Positions 30,699-41,274 of a DNA stretch of 64,000 nucleotides are shown piece by piece (the stretch's first letter is position 1; each line of letters opens with the position of its first letter). The notes beneath the pieces are model-generated. The model was not told the DNA's origin and ran no database searches. It saw only the letters and a list, made by a program, of their open reading frames with translations. A program made the position numbers and the translations under genes. Origin of the DNA: Kofleriaceae bacterium (lineage in GTDB: Bacteria; Myxococcota_A; Polyangia; Haliangiales; Haliangiaceae); contig JACKDR010000001.1 of NCBI GenBank assembly GCA_020633495.1, positions 372,001-436,000 on the forward strand, given 5' to 3'.

Positions 30699-33600
30699 CT
30701 ACGCCCGCGCCCCGCGGCGACGCCGCGCGACCATCAGGCCGAGGCCGACCAGGACCAGGCCAGCCGCACCGCCCTCGCCGCCACCGGTCGAGCAGCCGCC
30801 GCCGTTGACCACGACCTCCGGGTTGTCGATGGGCGCCGCGACGACGAACGAGTTGGGCTCGGAGAACTCGCTCTCGGCCCCCTCGGCATCGACCGCCTTG
30901 GCGTGCCAGGTGTACGTCGCGCCGTTGTCGAGCTGGCCGGCCATCGAGGTGACGGTGCCGCTGACGCCGGTGACGGACGCCACCACGGTATCGGAGGAGT
31001 CCATGACCTCGACCACGTAGGTGATGTTCTCACCCTCGGGGTCGGTGGCCGGGGCCCACGAGAACACCGGCGCGGTGGTCACGACGCTGCTGCCGTCCGA
31101 CGGGTTGTTGAGCGTCGGCACGGTCGGCGGATCGTTCACCGTCGACACCAGGAAGCAGGCGGCGTTGTACGCGCTGGTGGCCTGGCCGTCATCCGACCGG
31201 GCGCGCCAGCAGTACCGGGTGTCCTCGTCGAGATCCGCGGCCAGGTTGAACGCGGTGTTCTGGACGCCCTGCGCGTTCACGTTGGTGCCGCTGTCGATGA
31301 TGGTCCCGAAGGTGTCATCGGTGGCGAGATCCCAGTCGTAGACCACGACGTCGAGGTCGGAGTCGTCGGCGTTGAGGATGATCAGCTCGGGGCGAACCGT
31401 CGCGACGATCGTCCCGTTCTGCGGCGACACCAGCACCGGCGCCTCGGGGGCGGCGTTGACGGTGGTCACGAAGAACTTGCCGTTCTGGCTCCAGTCGCCG
31501 TCCAGGCCCTCGTCGTCGGTGGCCCGCGCGCGCCAGTAGTACGTGGTGTCCTCGACCAGGGTCGCCGTGGTCACCCAGCTGGTGGTGCCGGTGCCCGAGG
31601 CGACGCCGTTCTCCGACGCCACCAGGTTCGACAGCGCCGGGTCGGAGTAGACCTCGAAGGTATAGGTCAGCGGATCCATGTCGACGTCGGTCGCGTTGTC
31701 GACGGTCAGGGTCGGGGTCAACGAGTTGACCTGACCACCGAACGCCGGCGTGTTGATGCGCGGCGCGCCCGGGGCCTCGTTCACGGTGTTGACGAAGAAG
31801 CTGCAGGTCGCGCTGAACTGGCCGAAGGTGAACTGATCCTCGGCCCGGACGCGCCAGTAGTAGGTCTGGTTCTCGAGCAGGTTGACCGGGACCGACCACT
31901 GGGTCTGGCCACCGACGCCCTCCGGGATGCCCGCCTGCGACGCCACCAGGATGGTCAAGCCGACATCGCTGTAGAGCTCGAACTCGTAGTCGAGCGCGGT
32001 GCCCTGCGGATCGACCGCGTTGTCCGCGACCAGGATGGTCTGCAGGCTGTTGATCTCGCCACCGCAGGTCGGCGAGGCCGCGACCGGCGCCGACGGGCCG
32101 TCGTAGGTCAGCGGGTCGGTGACATTGTTGAACTCCTGGAGGTTGTTCATGCCGTCGCCGTCGGGGTCACCGAACTGATCCTGCGACGTGATGTCGCCGA
32201 AGTTGGCGTTCTCCCACGAGTCGGGCAGGCCATCACCGTCGGTGTCGACGAAGGTCACGTCGATGTCGAAGCTCTGGCAGGTCTGGCCGTTGTCGTCGTC
32301 GGTGACACAGACGGTGACCGGCGCGCTGGCGCCGAGGGCCTGGGTGAAGTTCGGGGTCCAGTCGACGGTGCAGCCGGTCAAGGTCATCCCGGCCGGCACC
32401 ACCGGCGCCGAGCAGGTGTGCGTGTCCGCGACGCCCGGGTCGGTGAACGTCACGGTGTAGGTGTACGCCGTGCCCTCGACTGCGGAGGTGCCCGGCGTCG
32501 AGGTGATCGTGGGCGCGACGTTGTTGACGGTGACGGTGAGCCCCGAGTTGCCGACGCCGCCGTCGTCGTCGGTCACGGCGACGGTGACCGCGTACGTGCC
32601 GTTGTCGGCGTAGGCGTGGTTCGGGTTCTGGGCGGTGTCGCCGGTGGTGTCGCCGAAGGTCCAGGCGAACGTGTGGGTGTCAGCGGTGCCCGGGTCGGTG
32701 AAGGTGACCGCGAACGGCACGGCGTCACCCTCGTTGGCCACCAGGTCGGGCCCGGCGTTGGCGGTGGGCGCGACGTTGGTGATGACCACCGGGATGGTAT
32801 CGACCGAGGTGCCGCCGATGCTGGTCGAGGTCAGGGTCACGTCGAAGGCGCCGTCATCGGGGAACGCGTACGTCACGTTCTGGCCAGGCAGCGTGTCGCC
32901 GTTGGCGAAGTCCCAGGTGTAGACCGGGTTGCCGGTGCCGGGATCGCTCTCCGATCCGTCGAAGCTGATGACCGTGCCCTCGGGCGCGGTGGCGACGCTG
33001 GACTCGCCGATCGCCAGCGGCGGGATGGCGTCCGGCGACAGCACCAGGATCGCCCAGACCGCACGCAGCGTCGGACCGCCGGTGTTGTCGCTGTTGGCGC
33101 CGTTGGCGTAGGACCAGTTCCAGCCGCCGTCCGCGGCCTGGTTGTTGATGAAGTACTGGGAGAACAGCCGGGCCCACTCGTTGCCGCCGAACTGGGTGAT
33201 CTCGGGGACGACCGCGCGGGCGGCGTCCTGCCAGTGCAGCATGGCGTAGTGCGTCCCCTGGCCGTCGACCCGGGAGAAGTCACCGCCCGTCACGAATCCG
33301 GTGTTCCACCCGATCGACCCGGAGTAGCCGGTCAGGAACCGGTTGCCGATGAAGTTCAGGATGGCGTCGTGGTGGGTGCGCAGCGCGCCACGGGTGATCG
33401 TGCTGTAGCCGGGGAACGCGATACGGGTGTCGGTGGCGTCGAAGGTGTTGGCCCCGACCCAGCCCATGGCCAGCGTGCTCAGCGCGGTGGTCGTGAAGCC
33501 TGGGGTGGTGTAGCCGGTGCTATAGGCGTTGCCGCGCTCGCCGGCCGCCGGGCTCTGGTAGTTGGTCGCGACGAACACCGCCAGGCGCGCCTTGGCCAGG

Positions 33601-34748
33601 TTGGGGACGATGACGCCCCAGCCGCCGGCGAACTCGTCGGCGTGCCAGAGCCCGGTGACTCCCCACAGCGACGTCGACGTGTCGGTTCCGCCAGCGTTCG
33701 CGGTGTAGTACCAGGTGCCGGTGCCGGTGCCGGTGTCGTTCTGGGCGTAGACCATGCCGTCGACCATCTGCTGGACGATGTACTCGAAGCGGCGGCCGAG
33801 GACGTAGGTCGGGTCACCGACCTGGGCGACGAAGCCCTTGAGGTTCGAGACCGCGAACGACGCCAGCATGTGGCCGAAGACGTAGGAGTCTTCGCCGCTG
33901 GTGTGCCAGAAGGCGACGCCGTCGTCGGTGCCGTTGATCGGGGTCTTCTGGACCTCGGGGTAGAAGCCGCTGAGGTTGGACTCGTCCGCGGCCGGGATGC
34001 CGGTGAGGATCACGAAGCGGGGCAGCATGTAGTTGACCGCGCGCATCGCGTCCTCGGCGTACGGATCGTTGTCCCAGCGGGCGCTGTTGTCGGCGGCGTC
34101 GGGGAGCGCGCCGATGTAGGCCGGCGGGAACGCCGCGAAGTGGCCGTTGAGCGACAGCGACCACAGGAAGCCCGCGGTCGCCGCCTCGGGGTAGCCGGCG
34201 GGGATGTTGCCGCTTGCCTGGGCACCGTAGAGGGCATCACCCTCGTTGCCGGTGCGAGTCATCTGGTTGTGCAGGTACCAGAGCGCGTCGTCGACCGCGA
34301 CGCCGCGCATGACCTGGAGCTGGCGGTCGGTCGCCGTCCCCGGGTCGGCGGGAACGTCGGCGAAGACGCGCACCGGGTAGGTCCCGGTGACGGTCTCACC
34401 GTTCGAGGTCACCCGGACCACCGCGTTGAAGCCGGTGGTGGTGACCTGGTCGGGGTACGTGAAGGTGGCCGCCAAGTTGTAGCGGTTGGTCGTGGGGAAG
34501 GTGGTGTCGAAGGTACCGTCACCGTCGAAGTCCCACTCGACGGTGTAGTTGCCGTCGCCGCCGCGCGCGATCGCCTTGAAGGTGGTCGCGTGCCCGTTGT
34601 AGGCCTGGTGCGGCACCGTGGGGTCCGTCGCCACCCAGGGCACGGGTATCACCTTGAGGTTCTGGGCCGAGGCGGTTCGACCGACGGCGAGCGCCACCAA
34701 CGAGACGATGGCAGCAAGCAAGTAGCGCTGGACGCGAGCAGGCATCAC
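30699..34748 (-). CDS. Giant secreted protein: PKD and Fn3-like domains, alpha-toroid, MYXO-CTERM anchor
   Basis: 1349 aa. Signal peptide (VSLVALAVGRTASAQ). A PKD-type domain follows (WDFDGDGTFDTTF). Residues about 130-600 look like an alpha/alpha toroid of squalene-cyclase/prenyltransferase type, with QAADGGWNWSYANG as a QW-like motif. Then come two PKD domains (VYTWDFANGD, FAWTFGDTTGD), a putative calcium-binding DTDGDGLPDSWEN, and four fibronectin-III-like repeats marked by TYYWRVRAEDQ, TYYWRARATDD, RYCWRARSDDG and TYTWHAKAVDA. The C-terminus GGGCSTGGGEGG plus one helix and RRRRGARA is a MYXO-CTERM sorting signal, so it is anchored at the cell surface. Lower GC than its neighbours. A role in carbohydrate or protein binding is only a guess. 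Confidence 0.87.
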   Translation of the reverse strand: MMPARVQRYLLAAIVSLVALAVGRTASAQNLKVIPVPWVATDPTVPHQAYNGHATTFKAIARGGDGNYTVEWDFDGDGTFDTTFPTTNRYNLAATFTYPDQVTTTGFNAVVRVTSNGETVTGTYPVRVFADVPADPGTATDRQLQVMRGVAVDDALWYLHNQMTRTGNEGDALYGAQASGNIPAGYPEAATAGFLWSLSLNGHFAAFPPAYIGALPDAADNSARWDNDPYAEDAMRAVNYMLPRFVILTGIPAADESNLSGFYPEVQKTPINGTDDGVAFWHTSGEDSYVFGHMLASFAVSNLKGFVAQVGDPTYVLGRRFEYIVQQMVDGMVYAQNDTGTGTGTWYYTANAGGTDTSTSLWGVTGLWHADEFAGGWGVIVPNLAKARLAVFVATNYQSPAAGERGNAYSTGYTTPGFTTTALSTLAMGWVGANTFDATDTRIAFPGYSTITRGALRTHHDAILNFIGNRFLTGYSGSIGWNTGFVTGGDFSRVDGQGTHYAMLHWQDAARAVVPEITQFGGNEWARLFSQYFINNQAADGGWNWSYANGANSDNTGGPTLRAVWAILVLSPDAIPPLAIGESSVATAPEGTVISFDGSESDPGTGNPVYTWDFANGDTLPGQNVTYAFPDDGAFDVTLTSTSIGGTSVDTIPVVITNVAPTANAGPDLVANEGDAVPFAVTFTDPGTADTHTFAWTFGDTTGDTAQNPNHAYADNGTYAVTVAVTDDDGGVGNSGLTVTVNNVAPTITSTPGTSAVEGTAYTYTVTFTDPGVADTHTCSAPVVPAGMTLTGCTVDWTPNFTQALGASAPVTVCVTDDDNGQTCQSFDIDVTFVDTDGDGLPDSWENANFGDITSQDQFGDPDGDGMNNLQEFNNVTDPLTYDGPSAPVAASPTCGGEINSLQTILVADNAVDPQGTALDYEFELYSDVGLTILVASQAGIPEGVGGQTQWSVPVNLLENQTYYWRVRAEDQFTFGQFSATCSFFVNTVNEAPGAPRINTPAFGGQVNSLTPTLTVDNATDVDMDPLTYTFEVYSDPALSNLVASENGVASGTGTTSWVTTATLVEDTTYYWRARATDDEGLDGDWSQNGKFFVTTVNAAPEAPVLVSPQNGTIVATVRPELIILNADDSDLDVVVYDWDLATDDTFGTIIDSGTNVNAQGVQNTAFNLAADLDEDTRYCWRARSDDGQATSAYNAACFLVSTVNDPPTVPTLNNPSDGSSVVTTAPVFSWAPATDPEGENITYVVEVMDSSDTVVASVTGVSGTVTSMAGQLDNGATYTWHAKAVDAEGAESEFSEPNSFVVAAPIDNPEVVVNGGGCSTGGGEGGAAGLVLVGLGLMVARRRRGARA

Positions 34749-34846
34749 GTTCCCCCGTGGAATTAGTCCGGGACGCGGCTACACGTATAGCCGAGACCCC
34801 GTGACACTGTTACGCAGAACCTGCGCGGAACGCAAGTCCTCCGGGC

Positions 34847-37800
34847 CTACGGGATTCTCCGATTTCCCAGCGTCGGGATCGCGAGGGTGATCAACGCGAG
34901 CATCGCGAGCACGGTCGCGGCGACGGGAAGCGAGTGGATGACTCGCTCGCGGCGGCTCACCGGTGGCGTCGACGGCGTCGACCAGATCGCCGGCCCGAGC
35001 GCCGCATGCTCCGGATCTCCGAGGACGATCGTGGTCCGCGCGCCCGCCGCGACGAGCTCGAGGTCGGTGTCGGACGGCACCACACGCACCACCGCGCCGA
35101 GGTGATCGAAGCCGCGCGCGATCAGCGCGACGGTCCGACCGGTCTCACCGGGACGGTCCGGCGACCGGACATCGAGCTGCCCCACCGCTACCCCATCCGG
35201 TGACGCGACGGTGACATCGATCGCGCTGGGCGCGCTGGGCGCGGTGGGCGTGGTCGCCGCGGCGACCTCCAGCTCGACCCCGGCGCGCGGCACCGCGACG
35301 TCACGGATCAGCGCCGCGCCGAGGTCGGGCGGCACCCACGCGCCGCCGAGATCGGCGGTCCACGCCAGGACCCGTCCGGCGCCGTGAGGGCGCCACGCCA
35401 GCAACGGCTCGGCGGCGACGTCGGCGAGCACCTCGGCGTCCCCGGTCGGATGCAGACCCACGTGTCCGATGACCGGCGCGTTCTCGAGGCCGGCCGGCGG
35501 CGCGCCGAGCAGCCGCGCCCACGCGGCGCGCACCGCGGCGGTGCCGGCGGTGGTGGCCGGCGCGCCCGCGGTCCGGATGGCGGGCAGCGCCGCCGCGACG
35601 CCGCCGTCGTCCGGATGGACCTCGCCGCCGCCGGCGCGCGCCAGCGCGGCGAGCCGCGCGGCGGCGGCCTCGTCAGGCTCGCCGGTGGCGATCACCTCGA
35701 GGCGGACGCCCGCGCCGGCCAGGGCCCGCGCCGCGTCGAGCGCGGCCGGCGCCGCCGCGGCGAAGCCACCGTCGCTGACCAGGACCGCGACCCGCCGGGT
35801 GTCGGCGGGGGCCGCGGTCAGGCGGCGGGCGGCGAGCCGCAGCGCGGCGGTCGGATCGGTGCCGCCGCGCGCCGGCGGCGGCAGCGTCGGCACCGCGGCG
35901 CCGGTCCCGACCGGCGCCAGCGGCACCCAGTCAGTGGCGTCGACGTCGAACGCGATCGCGCCGAACAGATCGGTGGGCTCCAGCGCGGCGCCGGCGGCGG
36001 CGACGTCGGCGGCGCCGGGCACCGCGCCGCGGCGCCCAGCGGCGTCGATCGATCCCGAGCGATCGACGACGAGCAGCAGCGCGACGCGCGGGCCGTCGCC
36101 GGGGCGCAGCGGCAGCAGCCAGGCCACCTCCCCACCCCGCCGGCCGCGACCGCCGGGCCGGCGGCCCACAGCAGCGTGCCGCCGCCGGTGACGAAGTCGT
36201 CGACGGCGGCGACCGCGTCGGGCGACAAGCGCCGCCGCCAGGACGTCGTCGAGCACGGCGACGTCGACGGCGGCCAGCGCCGGCGCCACCAGCGCCGCCG
36301 CCGAGGTGGCGTCGACGCGGAGCAGCCAGGGCGGCCCGGCGACGTCGACGCGGGCGCGCGCGTGATCGGTGGCGGCCACCGGATCGCCGGCCGCGACGAT
36401 CGTGACGTCGAGGTCGGCCGGCCCGGCGGCGTCGTGGGTGACCGGCACGGTGAGCGCGGTGCGGCCGGCGCCGACCTCGACGTCGCGGTGGGCGATGACG
36501 GCGCCGCGGTGCCGGACCTCGACCGCGACGGCGAGCGCGACCAGGCCTCGATCACGACCGGCAGCGCGAACGGGCGGCCAGGCGCGGCGCGGCGCGACGT
36601 CGCCGGGACCTCGACCCGCGCCAGGTCGCCGCTGTCGACGGCGGCGAGCTCGAGCCGGCGGCCGATGCGCGCCAGGGACGTCGCCACCGCGGCGTCGCCG
36701 CGGACGCTGTCGCGGCCGTCGCCGACCACGACGAGCTCGCCGCCGCCGCCGCCCAGCGCAGCGCCGGCGACCGCCAGCGCGGCGCCCAGATCCGTGCGCG
36801 CCGGATCGACGCCGAGCGCGACGGCGTCGACCAGGCCGCGCCGCGCCCACCGCGCCACCGCCGCCGGCGGACCGAGCGGAACGACGACGCGGGCGCCGCC
36901 GGCGCGACGATCAGCGCGGCACGATCGTCGGGGCCGAGCGCGTCGGCGCGGCGCGCGACCTCGGCGCGGGCCGCGGCCTCGGCAGGCGCGACGCTCGCCG
37001 AGACGTCGAGCACGAAGCCGACCCGCCGGCCGTCGCGCGTCACCCCGCCCCAGGCCAGGGCGCCGAGGCCGGCGACCAGCGCGACGCGGGCGGCCAGCGC
37101 GCCGCGGCGGGCCCGGGTCGCCGCGGCCTCGATCGCGATCAGCAGCGCGGCGACGATCAGCAGCGCCCGCACCGGCCAGCCGCGCCGGGGCGCCAGCTCG
37201 CCGGCAGGGACCGCCGGCGCGAGCGCCGGCGCCTCGACCGTCACCACCTCGGCGCGCGCCACCGGCGCCAGCGGCGGCGCCGCCAGCGCGTCGGCCAGCA
37301 CCACCGGCAGGACCGGCCCGTCGAGCCGCGCGGTCAGGCGCAGCGTCGGCGTCGCGGCGACGTCGAGCCACAGCGCCAGGTGCGGCCCGGCGCGCAGCCA
37401 CACCGCGCCGGGTCGATCGCGTGATCCGCGGGCGTGACGTCGACCGGCGCCGCGGCGTCGAGCAGCGCCGCGGTCGCGCCCGGGCAGCGGCGCGCCCGGC
37501 ACCCGCAGCAGCGGCTCGGTCGCGCCGCCGGCGGCGGCGTCGACGACGATCACCGCGCGCGCCAGGCCCCGCCACGACGGCGACGCCACCACCGCGATCG
37601 CCCGGGCGCCAGCGCCGCGACCGCCGTCACCGTCGGCAGCACCGCGAGCGCGCGCGCCACCGGGCCGCCGGCGAGCGCCGGATCGATCCACACCGGCGCG
37701 GGCGCCAGCGGCGGCAGCCACACGGTCGCGCGGTCGTCGGCGGCGATCGGGTCGGCGGCGCCGTCGGCGATCAGCGTCAGCGCCTCGTCGCCGTCGCCGG

Positions 37801-38494
37801 CGTAGTCGAGGACCGCGACGGCGCGATCGTCGCCGGCCGCGGTGACCGCGCCGCGGCCGCGGATCGCGCCGTCGGCGGCGCGGGCCTCGACCAGCGCCGG
37901 CGCCGCGACGCCGCCGTGGCGGGCCAGCGTCACGATGATCCGGGCGTGGCGCGGCGCCGCGGCGTCGCGCGCGACCTCGATCGCGGCGATGCCGACGTCG
38001 AGCCACGGCGGCGGCGCTGGCGCCAGCTCGACCGCGCGGGCGCCGGGCAGCGCGGCCGCGACCGCGTCGGCGAGGCCGGCGGCGTCGACGGTGCCTGGCC
38101 CCGGCACCAGCGCCGCCGCGGCGGCGCGGCGGCGAGCCAGCGCGGCGGCGCGCCTGGGACCGCGAGGACGACCTCGTCGAAGCCGGCGACGCGGCGCGCG
38201 CACGGCGTCGAGATCGAGGGCCCGGGTCGCCGACAGGTCGACGACCAGGACCCAGGCGCCGCCGCGGTCGACCACCATCGGCGCCGCGGCGGCCAGCGCG
38301 ATCGCCGCCACCGCGGCGACCCACAGCAGCCGGCTGCGCGCGGCGCGGCCGCCGCGCCGCCGCCCCGACGCGCCGGGCGCGATCAGGAACCACATCAGGT
38401 GCGCCACCGGCGCGCCGCGCGCCCGCCGCGCCAGCCACGCCGCCACCGGCACCAGCGCCAGCAGGCCCAGCCACGCCGGCGCGGTCAGCTCCAC
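34847..38494 (-). pseudogene. BatA/vWA and GATase-like membrane protein(s), multiple frameshifts
   Basis: Starting at GTG 38494 (overlapping the DUF58 stop), the sequence encodes a BatA-type N-terminus (two helices, RLLWVAAVAAIALAAAAPM) and a vWA-like VVDLSATRA. Later comes VRALLIVAALLIAIEAA, then a second helix with FVLDVSASVAPAEA (another MIDAS-like DxSxS), a GATase-like segment with FVTGGGTLLWAAGP, a vWA with VVDRSGSID, and a final helix ending at 34847. The frame changes near 38190, 37605, 37450, 36890, 36540, 36240 and 36135, always in GC tracts. It may be two genes (BatA, then a vWA/GATase protein near 37110) since I see no stop between them in the true frame. Family members work with MoxR ATPases. 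Confidence 0.65.
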
Positions 38495-39348
38495 AGCGCC
38501 ACCAGCTCTCCCGCGGCGTCGACCAGCCGCGGCGGCGAAGCCGCGTCGATCACGACCACCGGCACGCCGCGGTGGCGCAGGCCGTCGACGACGCGGCGCC
38601 GCCAGCCCGCGATCGCCGCGGCGAAGCCGGTGGCCGCGGCGTCGTCGAGGCGGCGCCGCGCGCCGGTCTCGGCGCAGCGCAGCTCGTCGACGCCGCCGCC
38701 GAGCTCGGCGTCGCGGCCGTCGACCAGGTGGACGCACGCGATGCGGCGGGCCAGCCGCGCCACCGCCGCCGCCAGCTCGTCGGGCGGCGCCGGATCGGCG
38801 AGGTCCGACAGCAGCACGACCTGCTCGTCGGGACGGACCGCGCGACAGGCCCGCGCCAGCGCGTCCCCGAGGCCGAGCGTGCCGCCGCGGCCGAGCGCGC
38901 CGAGCCGGGCCAGCGCTCGCTGCGCGCCGGCGGCGTCGAGCCGCGCGCGGTCGGCGCCGCCGCGGCGACCGGCGCCGGCGAGGCCGTCGATCGCGACCGG
39001 CAGCGCCGCCGCGCCGGCCACGACGGCGAGCGCCGCGGCCAGGCGCGCGGCCACCGCCCGCCGCGCCTCGGTCATCGACGCCGAGTCGTCGACCATCAGG
39101 CGCACGCCGCCGTCGCCCTCGGCGCGGTGGCGGCGCACCCACAGCTCGCCGGTGCGCAGCCGGGCCCGCCAGTCGATGGCGCGGGCGTCGTCGCCGGGCC
39201 GGTACGGATCGTGGCCGTGCAGCTCGTAGCCGCGGCCCAGCCGCGCGGTCGCCGCGGTGCCGGCGGCCTCGCCGGCGCGGCCGCGGACGCGTGCGGCCAG
39301 CGCGGCCAGCTCGCGCAGCTCGTCGCCAGTGAGCAGCGCCGCGGTCAC
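38485..39348 (-). CDS. DUF58-family protein
   Basis: 287 aa, intact. Features of DUF58 (vWA-like): LGRGYELHGHDPYRPGDDARAIDWRARLRTGELWVRRHRAE, which contains the family's RxYxxGDDxRxIDW-like core; a MIDAS DDSASM; and SDLADPAP. DUF58 proteins follow MoxR ATPases in many bacteria and are presumed to be their client or adaptor. It overlaps the end of the MoxR gene by a few bases and is followed by BatA. This is one of the few cluster genes without an indel. Confidence 0.87.
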   Translation of the reverse strand: MTAALLTGDELRELAALAARVRGRAGEAAGTAATARLGRGYELHGHDPYRPGDDARAIDWRARLRTGELWVRRHRAEGDGGVRLMVDDSASMTEARRAVAARLAAALAVVAGAAALPVAIDGLAGAGRRGGADRARLDAAGAQRALARLGALGRGGTLGLGDALARACRAVRPDEQVVLLSDLADPAPPDELAAAVARLARRIACVHLVDGRDAELGGGVDELRCAETGARRRLDDAAATGFAAAIAGWRRRVVDGLRHRGVPVVVIDAASPPRLVDAAGELVALWS

Positions 39349-40339
39349 GACGCGGCGGCGAGGACGTCGTCGACCAGCGCCACCCGCGAGGCGCCCTCGG
39401 CCTCGGCGGCCCAGTCGAGCAGGAGCCGGTGCTCCAGCACCGGGTGCGCGAGCGCCCGGACGTCGTCGCGCGAGACGTGGCCGCGACCGGCGGCGAGCGC
39501 GCGGACCCGCGCCGCGGCCAGCAGGGCGCGCGCGCGCGCGCCGACACGCCGCCGCGGACCGCGCGCCGCACCGTCGCAGGCGCGACCTCGGCCGCGGGAT
39601 CGGTACAGCGGACCAGCCGCGCGATCAGCGCCGCGACCTCGGGCGCGACGACCGCGCCGGCGGCGGCGCGCCGCAGCTCGAGCAGCGTCGGGCCGTCGAC
39701 GACGGCGCGGGTCGCGGCCAGGCTGGCCTGCGGATCCGCGGCGAGGATCCGGATCAGCTCGTCCTCGCTGGGGCCGGTCACGGTCAGCCGCATCAGGAAG
39801 CGATCGAGCTGCGACTCGGGCAGCGGGTAGGTGCCCTGGTCGAACGGGTTCTGGGTGGCGAGCACGACGAACGGCTCGTCGAGGGTGCGGGTGCCGTCGG
39901 GGGTCGTGACCTGGCGCTCCTCCATGACCTCGAGCAGCGCGGCCTGGGTGCGCGGGCTGGCGCGGTTGAGCTCGTCGGCGAGCACCAGGTTGGCGAACAC
40001 CGGGCCGGGCCGGAACTGCAGCTCCTCGACGCCGCCGGGGCCGCGCCGCAGGCTGGGGCCACCGAGGATGTCGGCGGGCAGGAGGTCGGGCGTGAACTGG
40101 ATGCGCGCGAACGCCAGGCCCGCGACCTTCGCGATCGTCTTGCACAAGAGCGTCTTGCCGGTGCCGGGCGGGCCCTCGAGCAGGACGTGGCCGCCGGCGA
40201 TCAACGCCGTGAGGACGCCGTCGACGGTGTCGTCGCGGCCGACCACGACCTCGCCGATGGCGTGGCGCAGGGCCAGGAACCGGTCGCGGAACCGGATCAC
40301 CGGATCGTCGTCGTCGACGCGCGAGCTGGCGGCGGTCAC
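39345..40339 (-). pseudogene. MoxR-family AAA+ ATPase, one frameshift in a GC tract
   Basis: Starts at GTG 40339. Walker A EGPPGTGKTLL, Walker B VLADELNRA, sensor 1 LATQNP, arginine finger region LDRFLMRL, and AAA lid sequence are all present to about 39545. The remainder (HVSRDDVRALAHPVLEHRLLLDW to VDDVLAAAS) is in another frame and ends at 39345. The break falls in an alternating gcgcgcgcgcgc run at about 39526-39542, where one extra base or two missing bases restores the frame. MoxR ATPases act as chaperones that insert metal or fold vWA partner proteins. Neighbours fit the MoxR-DUF58-BatA module. Confidence 0.82.
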
Positions 40340-41274
40340 GGCGTGGCTCCCGGGGCGGTGGCGAGGTAGGCCGCGACCATCGCGCGGTAGCGATCCGGGA
40401 CCTCGGCGACCGCGGCGGCGGCGCCGCCGACCGCGGCCGGGGCGTCGACGGTGCCGGACGGCGCGCTCGCCGCCACCGGCGCGCCAGGGGCGCGCCGCGA
40501 CGGCGCCCGGCCCGGTGCCGTCGCCGGGGCCGGTGCCGCCGCCGTCACCACGATCGGCGGCGGCCGCGCGATCCGCCGCGCCGTCGCCGCGCGCGCCGTC
40601 GTCGGCGCCGTCACCACGATCGGCGGCGGCCGCGCCGGCGCGATCCGACGCGTCGCCACGATCGTCGGCGTCGACCGCGGCCAGGACGTCGGCGCCGCGC
40701 GCGCCGCCCGCGACGATCACCGCGCCGCGGGCATCGGCGCCGACCGCAGGGGGCGGCGGCGCCGGTCGCGACCGCCGGCGCCGTGACGTCAGGCGCCGCG
40801 GCCGGCGCCGCGGCGGCGTGCGACCGGGTCAGGTCGCCGGCGCCGCGACCAGCGCGACCGTCGCGACCGCCGCGGCCGCGGCCGGCCACAGCGACGGCGG
40901 CCGCACCGCCACGGCCCGGCGCGCCGCCGCGACCACCACCGCGGGCGCCAGCCCGTCGTCGGCGATCGCGCCGGTGGCGACCGCGGCGCCGCTGACGATC
41001 AGATCGTCGCGCTCGGCGTGGCCGTCGAGCCAGCCCGCCGGCGACGCCGGCGCGCGCCCGCGCGACGCGATCCACCGCCGGCCAGCGCGGCCGCGGCCCT
41101 GAGCGCCGCCGCGGCGGCGCCGCCGATCAGCCACGCCGGCGCTGCGACCAGCGCGGCGCCCGCGGCGGCCCCCAGCGCGACACGACGCGCCGCCAGCCGG
41201 CGCGCGACCGAGGTCACCGCACCGGTCAGGATCGCGACCTCATCCCCGGGAGGAGCACGGCGCGACGTTAGCAC
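40336..41274 (-). pseudogene. Membrane protein of the MoxR cluster, frames broken
   Basis: From GTG 41274 the product has two hydrophobic helices (ALGAAAGAALVAAPAWLIGG and LWPAAAAAVATVALVAAP), joined by RGRAPASPAGWLDGHAERDDLIVSGAA. An Ala/Asp-rich linker with little complexity runs to a C-terminus PDRYRAMVAAYLATAP ending at 40336. At least two frame changes are needed (about 41070 and in the linker 40500-40830). The C-terminal motif looks real because it ends exactly at the GTGA overlap with MoxR. No named family; the helix-linker-helix layout and place suggest a membrane subunit of the MoxR/BatA module. Confidence 0.5.
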
